Part shown: piece by piece, positions 22,732-30,265 of the stretch
Position numbering within the stretch: the first letter of the stretch is position 1
How the letters are laid out: each line of letters opens with the position of its first letter
Origin: Aurantiochytrium sp. KH105
Taxonomy: Eukaryota; Sar; Bigyra; Thraustochytrida; Thraustochytriidae
DNA length: 64,000 nt
Direction: 5' to 3'
Assembly (NCBI GenBank): GCA_003116975.1
Contig: BGKB01000032.1
Coordinates: forward strand, 186,001-250,000
Made by a program: the position numbers and the translations under genes
Notes under the pieces: model-generated
Database searches by the model: none
What the model was told of the DNA's origin: nothing
The model's input: only the letters and a program-made list of their open reading frames with translations

Positions 22732-23253
22732 TCAAATGATGCTTTCCACGTAAGACAGGAGCTCAATCTCAAAAATGAGGTCGCTATCAGGCGGGATTCT
22801 GTGTAGGGACGCTCGATTTTCACAGATTAGCTAACGTCGATTGGATTTCTTCAGGAAGTGGCCCGTTCAATGGAGAACTTACATGGGTGGATAGCCGACA
22901 ATGCCGTAGGCTTTTTCACTCGGAACGTTCACTCGAATAATCTGTCCACGACTCATGGTTGGTATCGCATCTTCCCAACCGGCGATAACTTGCATTTCGC
23001 CAAGCTTGAATTCGAAAGGTCGGCCTCGTTGTCTACTGGAGTCGAACAACTTGTTTCCCTTTGCCAGAAACCCCTCGTAATGAACGCGCACGGTGCAGTC
23101 CTTTGTTGGGTAGTGTGTGCTATCACCGGGCCGAATTGTTTCGATGACGCAGACGCGCTCCGCCGGGCCATCCTCGCCGCGGGGCGAGTCTCCTCGTAGC
23201 GAAGGCGCGGGCTGGCGCCCCCCGGTCTTGACTTCGTCCTTTATGGGATCCAT
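22732..23253 (-). CDS. FKBP-type peptidyl-prolyl cis-trans isomerase, two exons
   Basis: Spliced CDS is complement(join(22732..22798, 22883..23253)), 145 residues. Exon 1 begins at ATG 23253 and runs to GYPP; the donor CCCAT|GTAAGT would otherwise give a premature stop. Exon 2 supplies IIPPDSDLIFEIELLS and stops at 22732. The FKBP fold lies at about residues 45-138: VHYEG (active-site Tyr), LFDSS (Phe-Asp), FEF, VIAGW (Val, Ile, Trp), AYG and the final IFEIE Phe. These are the pocket residues that bind FK506/rapamycin in FKBP12. The first 40 residues are polar, with no signal peptide, so it is probably cytosolic or nuclear. It is a prolyl isomerase and chaperone; the client is unknown. Confidence 0.93.
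22799..22882 (-). other. GT-AG intron in the FKBP gene (84 nt)
   Basis: On the minus strand the donor is CAT|GTAAGTTC and the acceptor CCCTACACAG|AATCCC. A branch-like GCTAAT lies about 30 nt before the acceptor. Splicing rebuilds the invariant FKBP motif P-P-I-I-P. Confidence 0.92.
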
Positions 23254-23798
23254 CGCAAACAGGGATTGTCAATCTCATTATGAGTGTCCGTGCAGTCCAG
23301 GCGGGCCGGGCCCGGGCCACAACGGAAGTTAACGGAAAACAAATTCTTTCACTCTATCTTTTCTTCTTTCTCTTTTCTTTTTCTAAAAACAAAGAATAAG
23401 GAGGATTGACTATTGCCGATCCACTGTGATCGACTAAAATCAAAATTGATCGGTGGACTGTGATCAGTTGATCGACTCATCGACTCTTGGACTTTGATCA
23501 AAAGAGAATTTTGGGGAAGAAAGAAGTTTATTGTATGGCACAGTCAGGAAGGGAGGGATGGCACACGTTTTGTCCTCCACGCAACCTCGCTCCACAATGA
23601 TTTGACTATCCTCGAAGGTAGGCCTAAAGCCTAGACTGAGAGGCGATAGAAAGCGGAACGACGCACACTCTTATTTTCGGAACGAAATGGCGGTCCGCAA
23701 ATCTTGAGAGGCTGAGAAAAGAGAAGAAAACGTCTGAATGCTCGAGCATGCGGAACGGGGCATGATACTTCGATCCCAATGCCTGACAAACGAGTAAA
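23254..23798. other. Intergenic, 545 bp: FKBP promoter and RRP4 3' flank
   Basis: AT-rich. Near 23335-23395 there is a TTTTCTTTCTTT/AAAAACAAAGAA tract. At 23421-23505 the word GATC is scattered in related phrases (CACTGTGATCGACT, GGACTGTGATCAG), a degenerate local repeat. TAGGCCTA occurs at 23619, followed by a short inverted repeat (TAGGC-CTAAA-GCCTA). No gene supported. Confidence 0.5.
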
Positions 23799-24893
23799 CT
23801 AGGCTTCAATTGCTTGTTCGACCAGCGTGCGCGCGACGTCAGGCGCAAGCATAGCCATCGGAGAGATGTCGAGACGAAGCGAGAGATCGTAAATCGCCAT
23901 GGTGGCCTGAGGAGAAACCAAAAGGTCATTATTGGCAAGAAGGACGATGGCGTTGCGTACGCGAGCCACAGCTTGACGACTCTCGACGTCAATGACACGT
24001 TCTGCGTGCTTCCGTTTGTCTTGCTCCATAAGCTCGGTCATGCGCGAGCGCTCAAGGACCGCGGCCCGGTCTTGTTGCGCAGCGTCTTCAGCGTCCATCT
24101 CGTGGTCCGAGTCCGCGTTTGTGGAGGCAGTAGCACCTTGTGAAGACTTGTTCTGAACACCCTTTTTTGAACCGGAGGCTGCAGCACTTGTGAGCCAAAT
24201 GCGTCCATTGAGGCCGAAAATGGCCTCGACACCGCAAGGCAAGCTGACAAAATGCTGACTGAGACGCTTCATGAGACTCGAAGGTACAGTAACGAGCTGA
24301 CCATTGAGAAGCTTTCCGTAGCGCATGCTGCGCGTGTGAATGGCCATACCACCGTGCTGATAAAAGGACGAGACCTCGGCACTGACGAGGTCATTTTCCA
24401 CAAAGAGCTGACGCATTTGAAGCTGATCTTCCAGGGTACGACGACGAAGGGCTCCGCCGGGAAGATTGATGGACCCCAGCTGAAGTGTACCTAGCTGCCG
24501 AGCGCCAAGATCGACTTTCCACTGCTTGTTGCCAACTTCGACGATGCGTCCCACGACGACATCGCCAACATCTCCGCTGTACCGGCTTCGAGGCGCCTCG
24601 ACAGAGACGAGACGATTAACGCGGAGGACGACACCGGCAACGGATGCAACCAGCCGTGCACGAGGCCTCGATCCGTCTTCGTCTTGCTCGATGGCTGGTC
24701 CTGCGTCATCGTCGTCATCATCAGGACCAATCGCCTCGAGATAAGTTCCATGCCCTCGAAGAAATCCAGAGCCTCGTGTGATTTCCTCACCAGGCACGAC
24801 GACAAGTCGAGAGTCTTGGAGCAGGTCGTCGAGCGCCTCTTCCTCGTCGACGAGCATGTTCTCGTCCTCTGCTGCGCGTCCTACGCCGCTCAT
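23799..24893 (-). CDS. RRP4: Exosome complex component RRP4 (EXOSC2)
   Basis: A 364-residue cap subunit of the RNA exosome, which feeds RNA into the 3'-to-5' exonuclease core in nucleus and cytoplasm. I use ATG 24893 (MSGVGRAAEDEN); upstream open frame is promoter of the divergent glutaredoxin. The order is an acidic N-terminus, the N-terminal exosome strand region (VVPGEEITRGSGFLRGHGT, about 35-55) interrupted by an Asp-rich insertion (DDDDDD), an S1 domain (VGDVVVGRIVEVGNKQWKVD) and a KH domain with the RRP4-type GLNGRIW motif. A 40-residue low-complexity insert follows KH, then a helical tail. Slightly longer than human EXOSC2 (293) because of the two insertions. Confidence 0.92.
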   Translation of the reverse strand: MSGVGRAAEDENMLVDEEEALDDLLQDSRLVVVPGEEITRGSGFLRGHGTYLEAIGPDDDDDDAGPAIEQDEDGSRPRARLVASVAGVVLRVNRLVSVEAPRSRYSGDVGDVVVGRIVEVGNKQWKVDLGARQLGTLQLGSINLPGGALRRRTLEDQLQMRQLFVENDLVSAEVSSFYQHGGMAIHTRSMRYGKLLNGQLVTVPSSLMKRLSQHFVSLPCGVEAIFGLNGRIWLTSAAASGSKKGVQNKSSQGATASTNADSDHEMDAEDAAQQDRAAVLERSRMTELMEQDKRKHAERVIDVESRQAVARVRNAIVLLANNDLLVSPQATMAIYDLSLRLDISPMAMLAPDVARTLVEQAIEA

Positions 24894-25498
24894 GGTCGCG
24901 TCTCGTGTGTGTGTGTGTGTGGTGGTGGTGGGCTTGGCTGCCTCTTGCCGTAGGACCCGTGTCGGCCAATCGTTCGACCGATCGGCCGCCCACGCACGCC
25001 CTGCGCAAAAAGCCCGCAGCCCGGCCCGAGGGGTCTTCTCGGGCGTCCAGCGCTTGCGTCCCGCGCAGGTCTGTCGCCTCGGCTCGACTCGCCTCTCGGG
25101 CTCTGGCCTGGGCGTGAGCACGCGAGCGAGCAATCGATCGATCAATCGATGCCGCTTTGGTTGGCAGGCCAAAGAGGCCCAAAAAGAGGCCCAAGAATTG
25201 TCGCGGATATCCTCGAGCACGAGAATATACTGGGCCGATACGGTTAACGACGACTCGGCTCGGATGACGGGACTAACCTCGACGCGACGTTGTTTCCACA
25301 GATGGCAAACGAACAAACTGCAATCGCCGCGTCGTCGTTGTCGTCGTCGTCGTCGTCGTCGTCTGTTACGCCCCACTCGAAAGGCCGAGCAGCAGCAGCA
25401 GCAGCAGGAGGAGAAGGAGGCGTTGGAGCGGAAGTCGGGCTCGCGGCGGTGAAGAAACGACGAAACCGGGACACGGGCAAAAAGCCAGGACAAGCAAG
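24894..25498. promoter_or_regulatory. Divergent promoter of RRP4 and glutaredoxin
   Basis: 605 bases between divergent starts. It contains GTGTGTGT next to the RRP4 start, a (TCG)n tract (about 25333-25367) and a (CAG)n tract (about 25388-25411) leading into the glutaredoxin leader. The two trinucleotide tracts make frames on both strands look open; neither gives a recognisable protein. Confidence 0.5.
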
Positions 25499-25792
25499 AT
25501 GGCGACGCTCTACTGCAAGGACACGTGCAAGTACTGCGTGCTCGCGAAGGAGTTCCTCAAGGAGCACAACGTTCCCTTTGAGGAGGTGCGCATGGACCCC
25601 GAGGAGGAGGGCTACGCGGCTCAGCGGGACAAGCTCATTGAGCAGAGCAACGGGCACAAGACCTTTCCTTGGGTCTTTGTCAAGGAGGAGTTTGTCGGCG
25701 GCTACACGGACCTTGTGCATGCGTTCAATACGCAAAAGCTGCATAAGCTTCTTGAGGGTGCAGGCGTCACGATTGAGGAGCCTGACTTTTGA
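25499..25792 (+). CDS. GRX: Dithiol glutaredoxin
   Basis: A compact 97-residue glutaredoxin, no targeting peptide, likely cytosolic. The active site is C10-K-Y-C13 in TCKYCVLAK, preceded by another Cys at position 6. The glutathione-binding features are present: TFPWVFV (the TVP-type cis-Pro loop) and GGYTDL (the GGxDD-like motif). It reduces protein disulfides and glutathione-mixed disulfides, using GSH. The ATG sits in an AAGCAAGATG context after a CAG-rich leader. It is divergent from RRP4 and convergent with the ankyrin gene. Confidence 0.93.
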   Translation: MATLYCKDTCKYCVLAKEFLKEHNVPFEEVRMDPEEEGYAAQRDKLIEQSNGHKTFPWVFVKEEFVGGYTDLVHAFNTQKLHKLLEGAGVTIEEPDF

Positions 25793-26123
25793 ACAAGGCG
25801 CCCTCTTCCACGTCAAGTCGCGCAAGCACACGATAAGTGATGAGTAGTTCTGGCGGGACATAGTCGAATAGAGCTTGTGTTGGACGAACGAAAAGACCAG
25901 CAAGAAGAAGAATCAAAGAATTATGTACAAGATGTCAACGTTGTATGCTTTGCTCATTGTCTCCCTTGTTACAACCCTGATCTGGCTTTTGCCACCCACC
26001 TCCCCCCCCCCCCCCCTCTATTCATGCATTGGAGGAATTCAGTCAATAACTGCACCAGAGCGGCATCGCCTTGCGCGTGTGAGACGAATAAATAAAACTC
26101 TTGCCAAGATTTGTAAGATCTTG
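25793..26123. other. Convergent 3' flanks of glutaredoxin and ankyrin gene
   Basis: 331 bases, with a run of about 15 C near 26004-26018 and AT-rich words (AATAAATAAA-like at 26089) that could serve polyadenylation. No gene. Confidence 0.5.
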
Positions 26124-27200
26124 TCATCGCGAGCTGTGGACAGCAAAAGCTTCTACACAGGCGGTCCGTTTCCATCGCTGGGCCAGTTCGAGTGCTGTAT
26201 GACCACCCTGCAGCGAGGCAAGGCTTGTATCTGCCCCGTGTTGCAAAAGAACTGCAACACAGTCGGCAAAGCCCTGGACGCAGGCGTGCATGAGAGGTGT
26301 CGCGCCATCGACATCCTGAATGTCAATACTGCGATGTGCTTCGGGAATACTAAGGAGCGTTGCAACCGTTGAAGCATGACCCTCACGGCTCGCCACGTGC
26401 AGTGGATGGCGTCCATTGTTATCCAGAAGACTTGACGGTTCTGGAAAGGGCGCAAGTTGCGCCATTGCAAGCAAAAGTTTGTCTTGGGCATGAGAAGCAG
26501 CCTCGTGCCAAATGGTTGTCCCAGACGAGTCCTTGGCAATCGCAGGGTCGATCACTGCGCCGTGCGCTAACAGGGTCGCTAACGTTTCTTGGTGGCCGCC
26601 CATCGCGGCAGCATGCACTGGTCTACGCTTGTTGTTGTTTGCAAGGTTTACGTCCGCGCCTGCAGCCAAGAGCGCAGACACTAGCTTCGGATTTCCACTT
26701 CGCGCCGCGATGTAGAGGGGGCTGCTGCCTTCACGATTTCGCTCATGAACAAGGGACGAATCGCGAGCAATGAGGATTTCGGCGGCTTCGAGGTGACCTT
26801 TTTCGCATGCGTACATGAGGGGCGTCCAGTCGTTAAACTTGGTGGCATTGAGAAGCGCACCAGCATCGGCCAAGAGGGTGACGCTCGCGGCGTCATTCGA
26901 CGCTGCAGCTTCATGAAGAGGGGTCTTGTGCAACGCGTTCACGGCGGCAACATCCACTCCGCATTCTTTGACGAGCCACGCCGCCACCTCGGACGCCGCG
27001 CCTTGGCACGCTCTGTGGAGCAACGTACTTCGCGCTCCATCGCAGGCCACTCGCGCCACCCGATGTTCGAGCAAACCATCTTCTCGTTCTCCCGCTTGCA
27101 AGTGGGCGCCGGCCTTGCGTAGAGCCTCGCGCAAGGCGTCCAAATCTCCGCGCTCGGCCAGCGAGCACAGCGTGCGCCGCTGCGCCTTGGACAGTTCCAT
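26124..27200 (-). CDS. Ankyrin-repeat protein
   Basis: A 358-residue soluble protein starting at ATG 27200 and composed almost entirely of ankyrin repeats: an N-terminal cap helix (residues 1-35) followed by about eight 33-residue repeats (about 55-350). Consensus signatures include TPLHEAA, TPLMYACEKGH, SPLYIAARSG, HPLHVASREGH and TPLMHACVQG. No catalytic domain is attached, so it probably acts as a protein-binding scaffold. Gankyrin-like or other small ankyrin adaptors are the nearest architecture, but orthology is not claimed. Only 128 bases separate its start from the next minus-strand gene's stop, so its promoter must be short. Confidence 0.88.
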   Translation of the reverse strand: MELSKAQRRTLCSLAERGDLDALREALRKAGAHLQAGEREDGLLEHRVARVACDGARSTLLHRACQGAASEVAAWLVKECGVDVAAVNALHKTPLHEAAASNDAASVTLLADAGALLNATKFNDWTPLMYACEKGHLEAAEILIARDSSLVHERNREGSSPLYIAARSGNPKLVSALLAAGADVNLANNNKRRPVHAAAMGGHQETLATLLAHGAVIDPAIAKDSSGTTIWHEAASHAQDKLLLAMAQLAPFPEPSSLLDNNGRHPLHVASREGHASTVATLLSIPEAHRSIDIQDVDGATPLMHACVQGFADCVAVLLQHGADTSLASLQGGHTALELAQRWKRTACVEAFAVHSSR

Positions 27201-27328
27201 CGTCCTTGCGCAAGGATGATGAAGGCTCGAAGTTGTGCTTTTGCAAGGACCAATTTTGCGATTGTGGTCACGAATGAGAAGAAGAGAAAGTCCGCATTCA
27301 CGAATGGCATTTACCGTGTAGTAGTATT

Positions 27329-29743
27329 CTATATAACATTCAGGGACGTGGTGTGTCGTAAAGGAGCGCCAACCTCCGAAGACGAGTTTGTTTCAGCTTC
27401 TGTGTTCGTCTGGACTGTGGTCGTCTGCACATTGTTTACTTGAACTGCGTTCACTTGGACTGTGTCCACGTGCTCGTCTTGGTCTGCGTACGCAAAGACC
27501 TTGTGCAGTTCCTTGCTTCGGTCGTCGCAATGACGTGAAGGAGATGGACTACTCTTGAGCTTGCACGATGCGCAAAGGAGCATGCAGCACGCCATGAGCG
27601 TGAATAAAAGCGATGCAGCTGATATGAAATGGACAGTACCATGATGGACGCAAAGCTCCCCATCAAAACATTCTCCATTGTTCTTGTATTCGTCGTTTTT
27701 ATAATAGAGAGCATGATTGAGGATCGTGAGAGACAGGAGAAACATCCCCAGCGCACTTAAGAGCGACGCCAAGGCTGTAATGAGGCAGGCAGCCAGCAAA
27801 CCACGGCCCCAATTGCGTGAAATGCTAAGGCCAACCACTACCGCTGCAAAGCAGCACGCAAAGCAGGCCGCGGCAAAAAAAAACTTGCTGCTGTAGAAAG
27901 CCATGTCCTCGCCAAGCTTTTGTCCTGGAAAGGAAGCGCAAGGTGCGACGAGATCTTCGAGGGTGTCCACACTGACCTCGTACAATGCAGCAGCCACGTC
28001 GAGAGCGCTTCGAAGACCAAGGCAGGCTTGTAATTCAAAGTATCCCTCTGCTACACACGGCGCAACGAGCGAGGCAAGCGCCTCTCTGCCCGTGCTCCCG
28101 AGCTCCCCGCTCGAAAGGTATGTGTCGAATGTGCATTGATTCTGTAGACTGACGAGCTCAGCTTTCCGCTGTGCCAAAGGCGTGTCTTCACTCGTACCCA
28201 CCGTGTTTTCATTCTGCACAAGCTGAGCCAAGGTGCTTTCGGACAGTTCACGACAGGGCGCAAAAGAAGCGTCGAGATGGGCCGGCAGTACAGTTGACGT
28301 GGACAACGTGTCCGAGCCGGTGTACTGGGCAGCACATGTATCAAGATCCACATTTTGGGAACATGACTCTGTGACAAAAAAGGTTTCGACGAGCTCGCGT
28401 GCTTCAACATACGTTGTTGCGTAGCAAAAGGTACTGAGAAAGAGGCGCCGCGAAATAATTGCAACATCGTCCAAGGGGTCGTACGATGTCGATGATGATG
28501 TCGATGACGACGAGGACGATGAAGTCTTAGCGCGTTCGCTCTCCTCTAAACCTCTACGGCGTCGCGAAGATGACCACCACGACGGGTTATCGCACCAGTC
28601 TTGTGCTTCGCCAGCGTAGTTTGGGTCAAAAAGCGCAACACCAACGCTGACACGATCGCTTACAAAGCTAGCGTACTCGGTGGAAAGCCCGAGACTCGCA
28701 GAATAAAGAACTGCAGAGAGCGGGCAAGCACTCGATGCGTCCTCGTTCGTTTCCAATATCCCTGCTGCGCGATGCGCCAAGCAGAGCGGATGGTCCTGCG
28801 ATGCTGCAGAGAGTGTAAGCGTGAGCGGCGGCGTAGTAGACACAGTTGCAGCACTGAGTGCCGCTAGGAAGTCGATAAATTGCAAATCAAAGACGGTGTT
28901 ATTGACTGCTGCGGCCAGACGCGCAGGGGCATCGATGGCTTTGTAGTCGATGCCCGCACGCAGGTACATGAGCTTTGCCATCGTTCTTAAATACATTCGC
29001 TCGACGAGGTTCTGCGTCTGGGTCGCCGCATTGACACAGGACGTTTTCTGTCCAGCAGCTGCGTCAGCACAGACCTCGGAAGCATTCGAGGATGCGATGT
29101 CTGCACCGCGCGCTACAAAATAAGCAATATTCTGCGTAGCGTTCGATGCCTCGCTTTCCAAGGCCGCATCGATGGTCTCGAAGTAGCCCGCGAGCAATGG
29201 TTCGGCCTTGTGAGCAGCAAAAGTCCAAAATGTGAGCATCATGCCGCTTCGCAGTGCCTCGAGCTGACTGTCCAAATCGCTCTTGAAGCTCGAAATCTTT
29301 TCGCGAAGACTTGAGTTCGCTGCAGCAACGATTGTGGAGTTTAAAGGCTGTGCACTCATGGCCATCGCCATTTCTTGACTCCAAAAGTTCTCGCAGTCGT
29401 CGTTCAGTTCGTCTTCTAGTTTGAGCGCTCGACCCATAATGGCGCCTCCCGAAACTTCCCAGGCTGGCGTGCGGAGGAAGAGCTTGCCACTGGGGAGCGT
29501 TTGCGGCTCGAGCCCGTCAAAGTATGTGCGCGATGACGTCGACGCATTTTCGTCACGATGCAGACATTCGGGGAGAATATCAGCCTTGAAGAGGCCCACG
29601 CGTACCAGAGGGTCATCTTCGGGGCATTGCGGCATCAGCGTGACGACATACCACGGTTTCGTCGCGAGTTCCACCATGCCAAGAACGAAGCCGCCCCACA
29701 GGAGCAGGCCGAGCGCCGCGCCCGGGAGCACGGACGACCTCAT
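27329..29743 (-). CDS. Unknown four-TM membrane protein with giant first loop (tandem paralogue A)
   Basis: 804 residues, no family recognised. The open frame extends to 30106 through GC microsatellites; ATG 29743 (MRSSVLPGAALG) places a signal-anchor helix at about residues 9-27 (GAALGLLLWGGFVLGMVEL). An extracytoplasmic-looking region of about 610 residues follows, with many NxS/T sites and cysteines, and a polyserine break near 435-450. Three helices close the protein (about 633-655, 660-690, 720-745), with a short FDGELC loop before the last. The tail is polar and holds a run of VQxN repeats (VNAVQVNNVQTTTVQTNT). The downstream neighbour at 30266-32704 shares the start, the DHPLC motif, the Cys spacing and the last three helices. 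Function unknown. Confidence 0.78.
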   Translation of the reverse strand: MRSSVLPGAALGLLLWGGFVLGMVELATKPWYVVTLMPQCPEDDPLVRVGLFKADILPECLHRDENASTSSRTYFDGLEPQTLPSGKLFLRTPAWEVSGGAIMGRALKLEDELNDDCENFWSQEMAMAMSAQPLNSTIVAAANSSLREKISSFKSDLDSQLEALRSGMMLTFWTFAAHKAEPLLAGYFETIDAALESEASNATQNIAYFVARGADIASSNASEVCADAAAGQKTSCVNAATQTQNLVERMYLRTMAKLMYLRAGIDYKAIDAPARLAAAVNNTVFDLQFIDFLAALSAATVSTTPPLTLTLSAASQDHPLCLAHRAAGILETNEDASSACPLSAVLYSASLGLSTEYASFVSDRVSVGVALFDPNYAGEAQDWCDNPSWWSSSRRRRGLEESERAKTSSSSSSSTSSSTSYDPLDDVAIISRRLFLSTFCYATTYVEARELVETFFVTESCSQNVDLDTCAAQYTGSDTLSTSTVLPAHLDASFAPCRELSESTLAQLVQNENTVGTSEDTPLAQRKAELVSLQNQCTFDTYLSSGELGSTGREALASLVAPCVAEGYFELQACLGLRSALDVAAALYEVSVDTLEDLVAPCASFPGQKLGEDMAFYSSKFFFAAACFACCFAAVVVGLSISRNWGRGLLAACLITALASLLSALGMFLLSLTILNHALYYKNDEYKNNGECFDGELCVHHGTVHFISAASLLFTLMACCMLLCASCKLKSSPSPSRHCDDRSKELHKVFAYADQDEHVDTVQVNAVQVNNVQTTTVQTNTEAETNSSSEVGAPLRHTTSLNVI

Positions 29744-30265
29744 GCGCGGGTTGTCTGCCACAGGCGAGCCAGCTGCGCGTGCGCTAGCCCCAAAAGACTC
29801 GCGCCCTCTCCGAGCTGTCGCGGAGAGCGCAGCCGCCGAGGTCGTCCCCGCCCGCTCTCCCTGGGTCCGCGCAACGGCGCCTCTCGCTCGCAAGTGGGCG
29901 GTGATAAATCCCCGCGCGCGTGCCGCGGCCCTCCGCTCGCACGCGCGCCCGCTCGCACGCGCGCTCTCTCGCCCGCTCGCGCGCTCTCTCGCGCGCACGC
30001 AGCGCAGACGCGCAGACGCGCAGACGCGGGGTCGGCGCGCGCGTCGCGAGGCCCCGCCTCTCGTTGCAGGTATGCTCGTTTCGTTTGCATGCACGCATGC
30101 ATGCACGCATGCATTTATGTCTGTATGTATGTAGTGTGCAGCATCTGTGTCGCATGCGCCCTGCTTATTACGCCGCTGGAGCCGGTACCGTGCACGAAAA
30201 CGCGGACGGACCCTGGACGGCCGACCCGGCGAGCCCAGCCCGGCGAGGGGCCGGCCCCGGCGCGG
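29744..30265. other. Intergenic, 522 bp between the two paralogues
   Basis: Promoter side of paralogue A. 29920-30040 is almost pure alternating GC (CGCGCACGC, CGCAGACG repeats) with Z-DNA potential. 30090-30132 has GCATGCAC and TGTATG repeats. Frames on either strand encode only R/A-rich repeats. Confidence 0.55.

Noticed and set aside
25290-25847. 185-codon plus-strand frame overlapping glutaredoxin
   Set aside because: Made of TCG and CAG trinucleotide repeats and an out-of-frame reading of glutaredoxin; the glutaredoxin frame has the active site.
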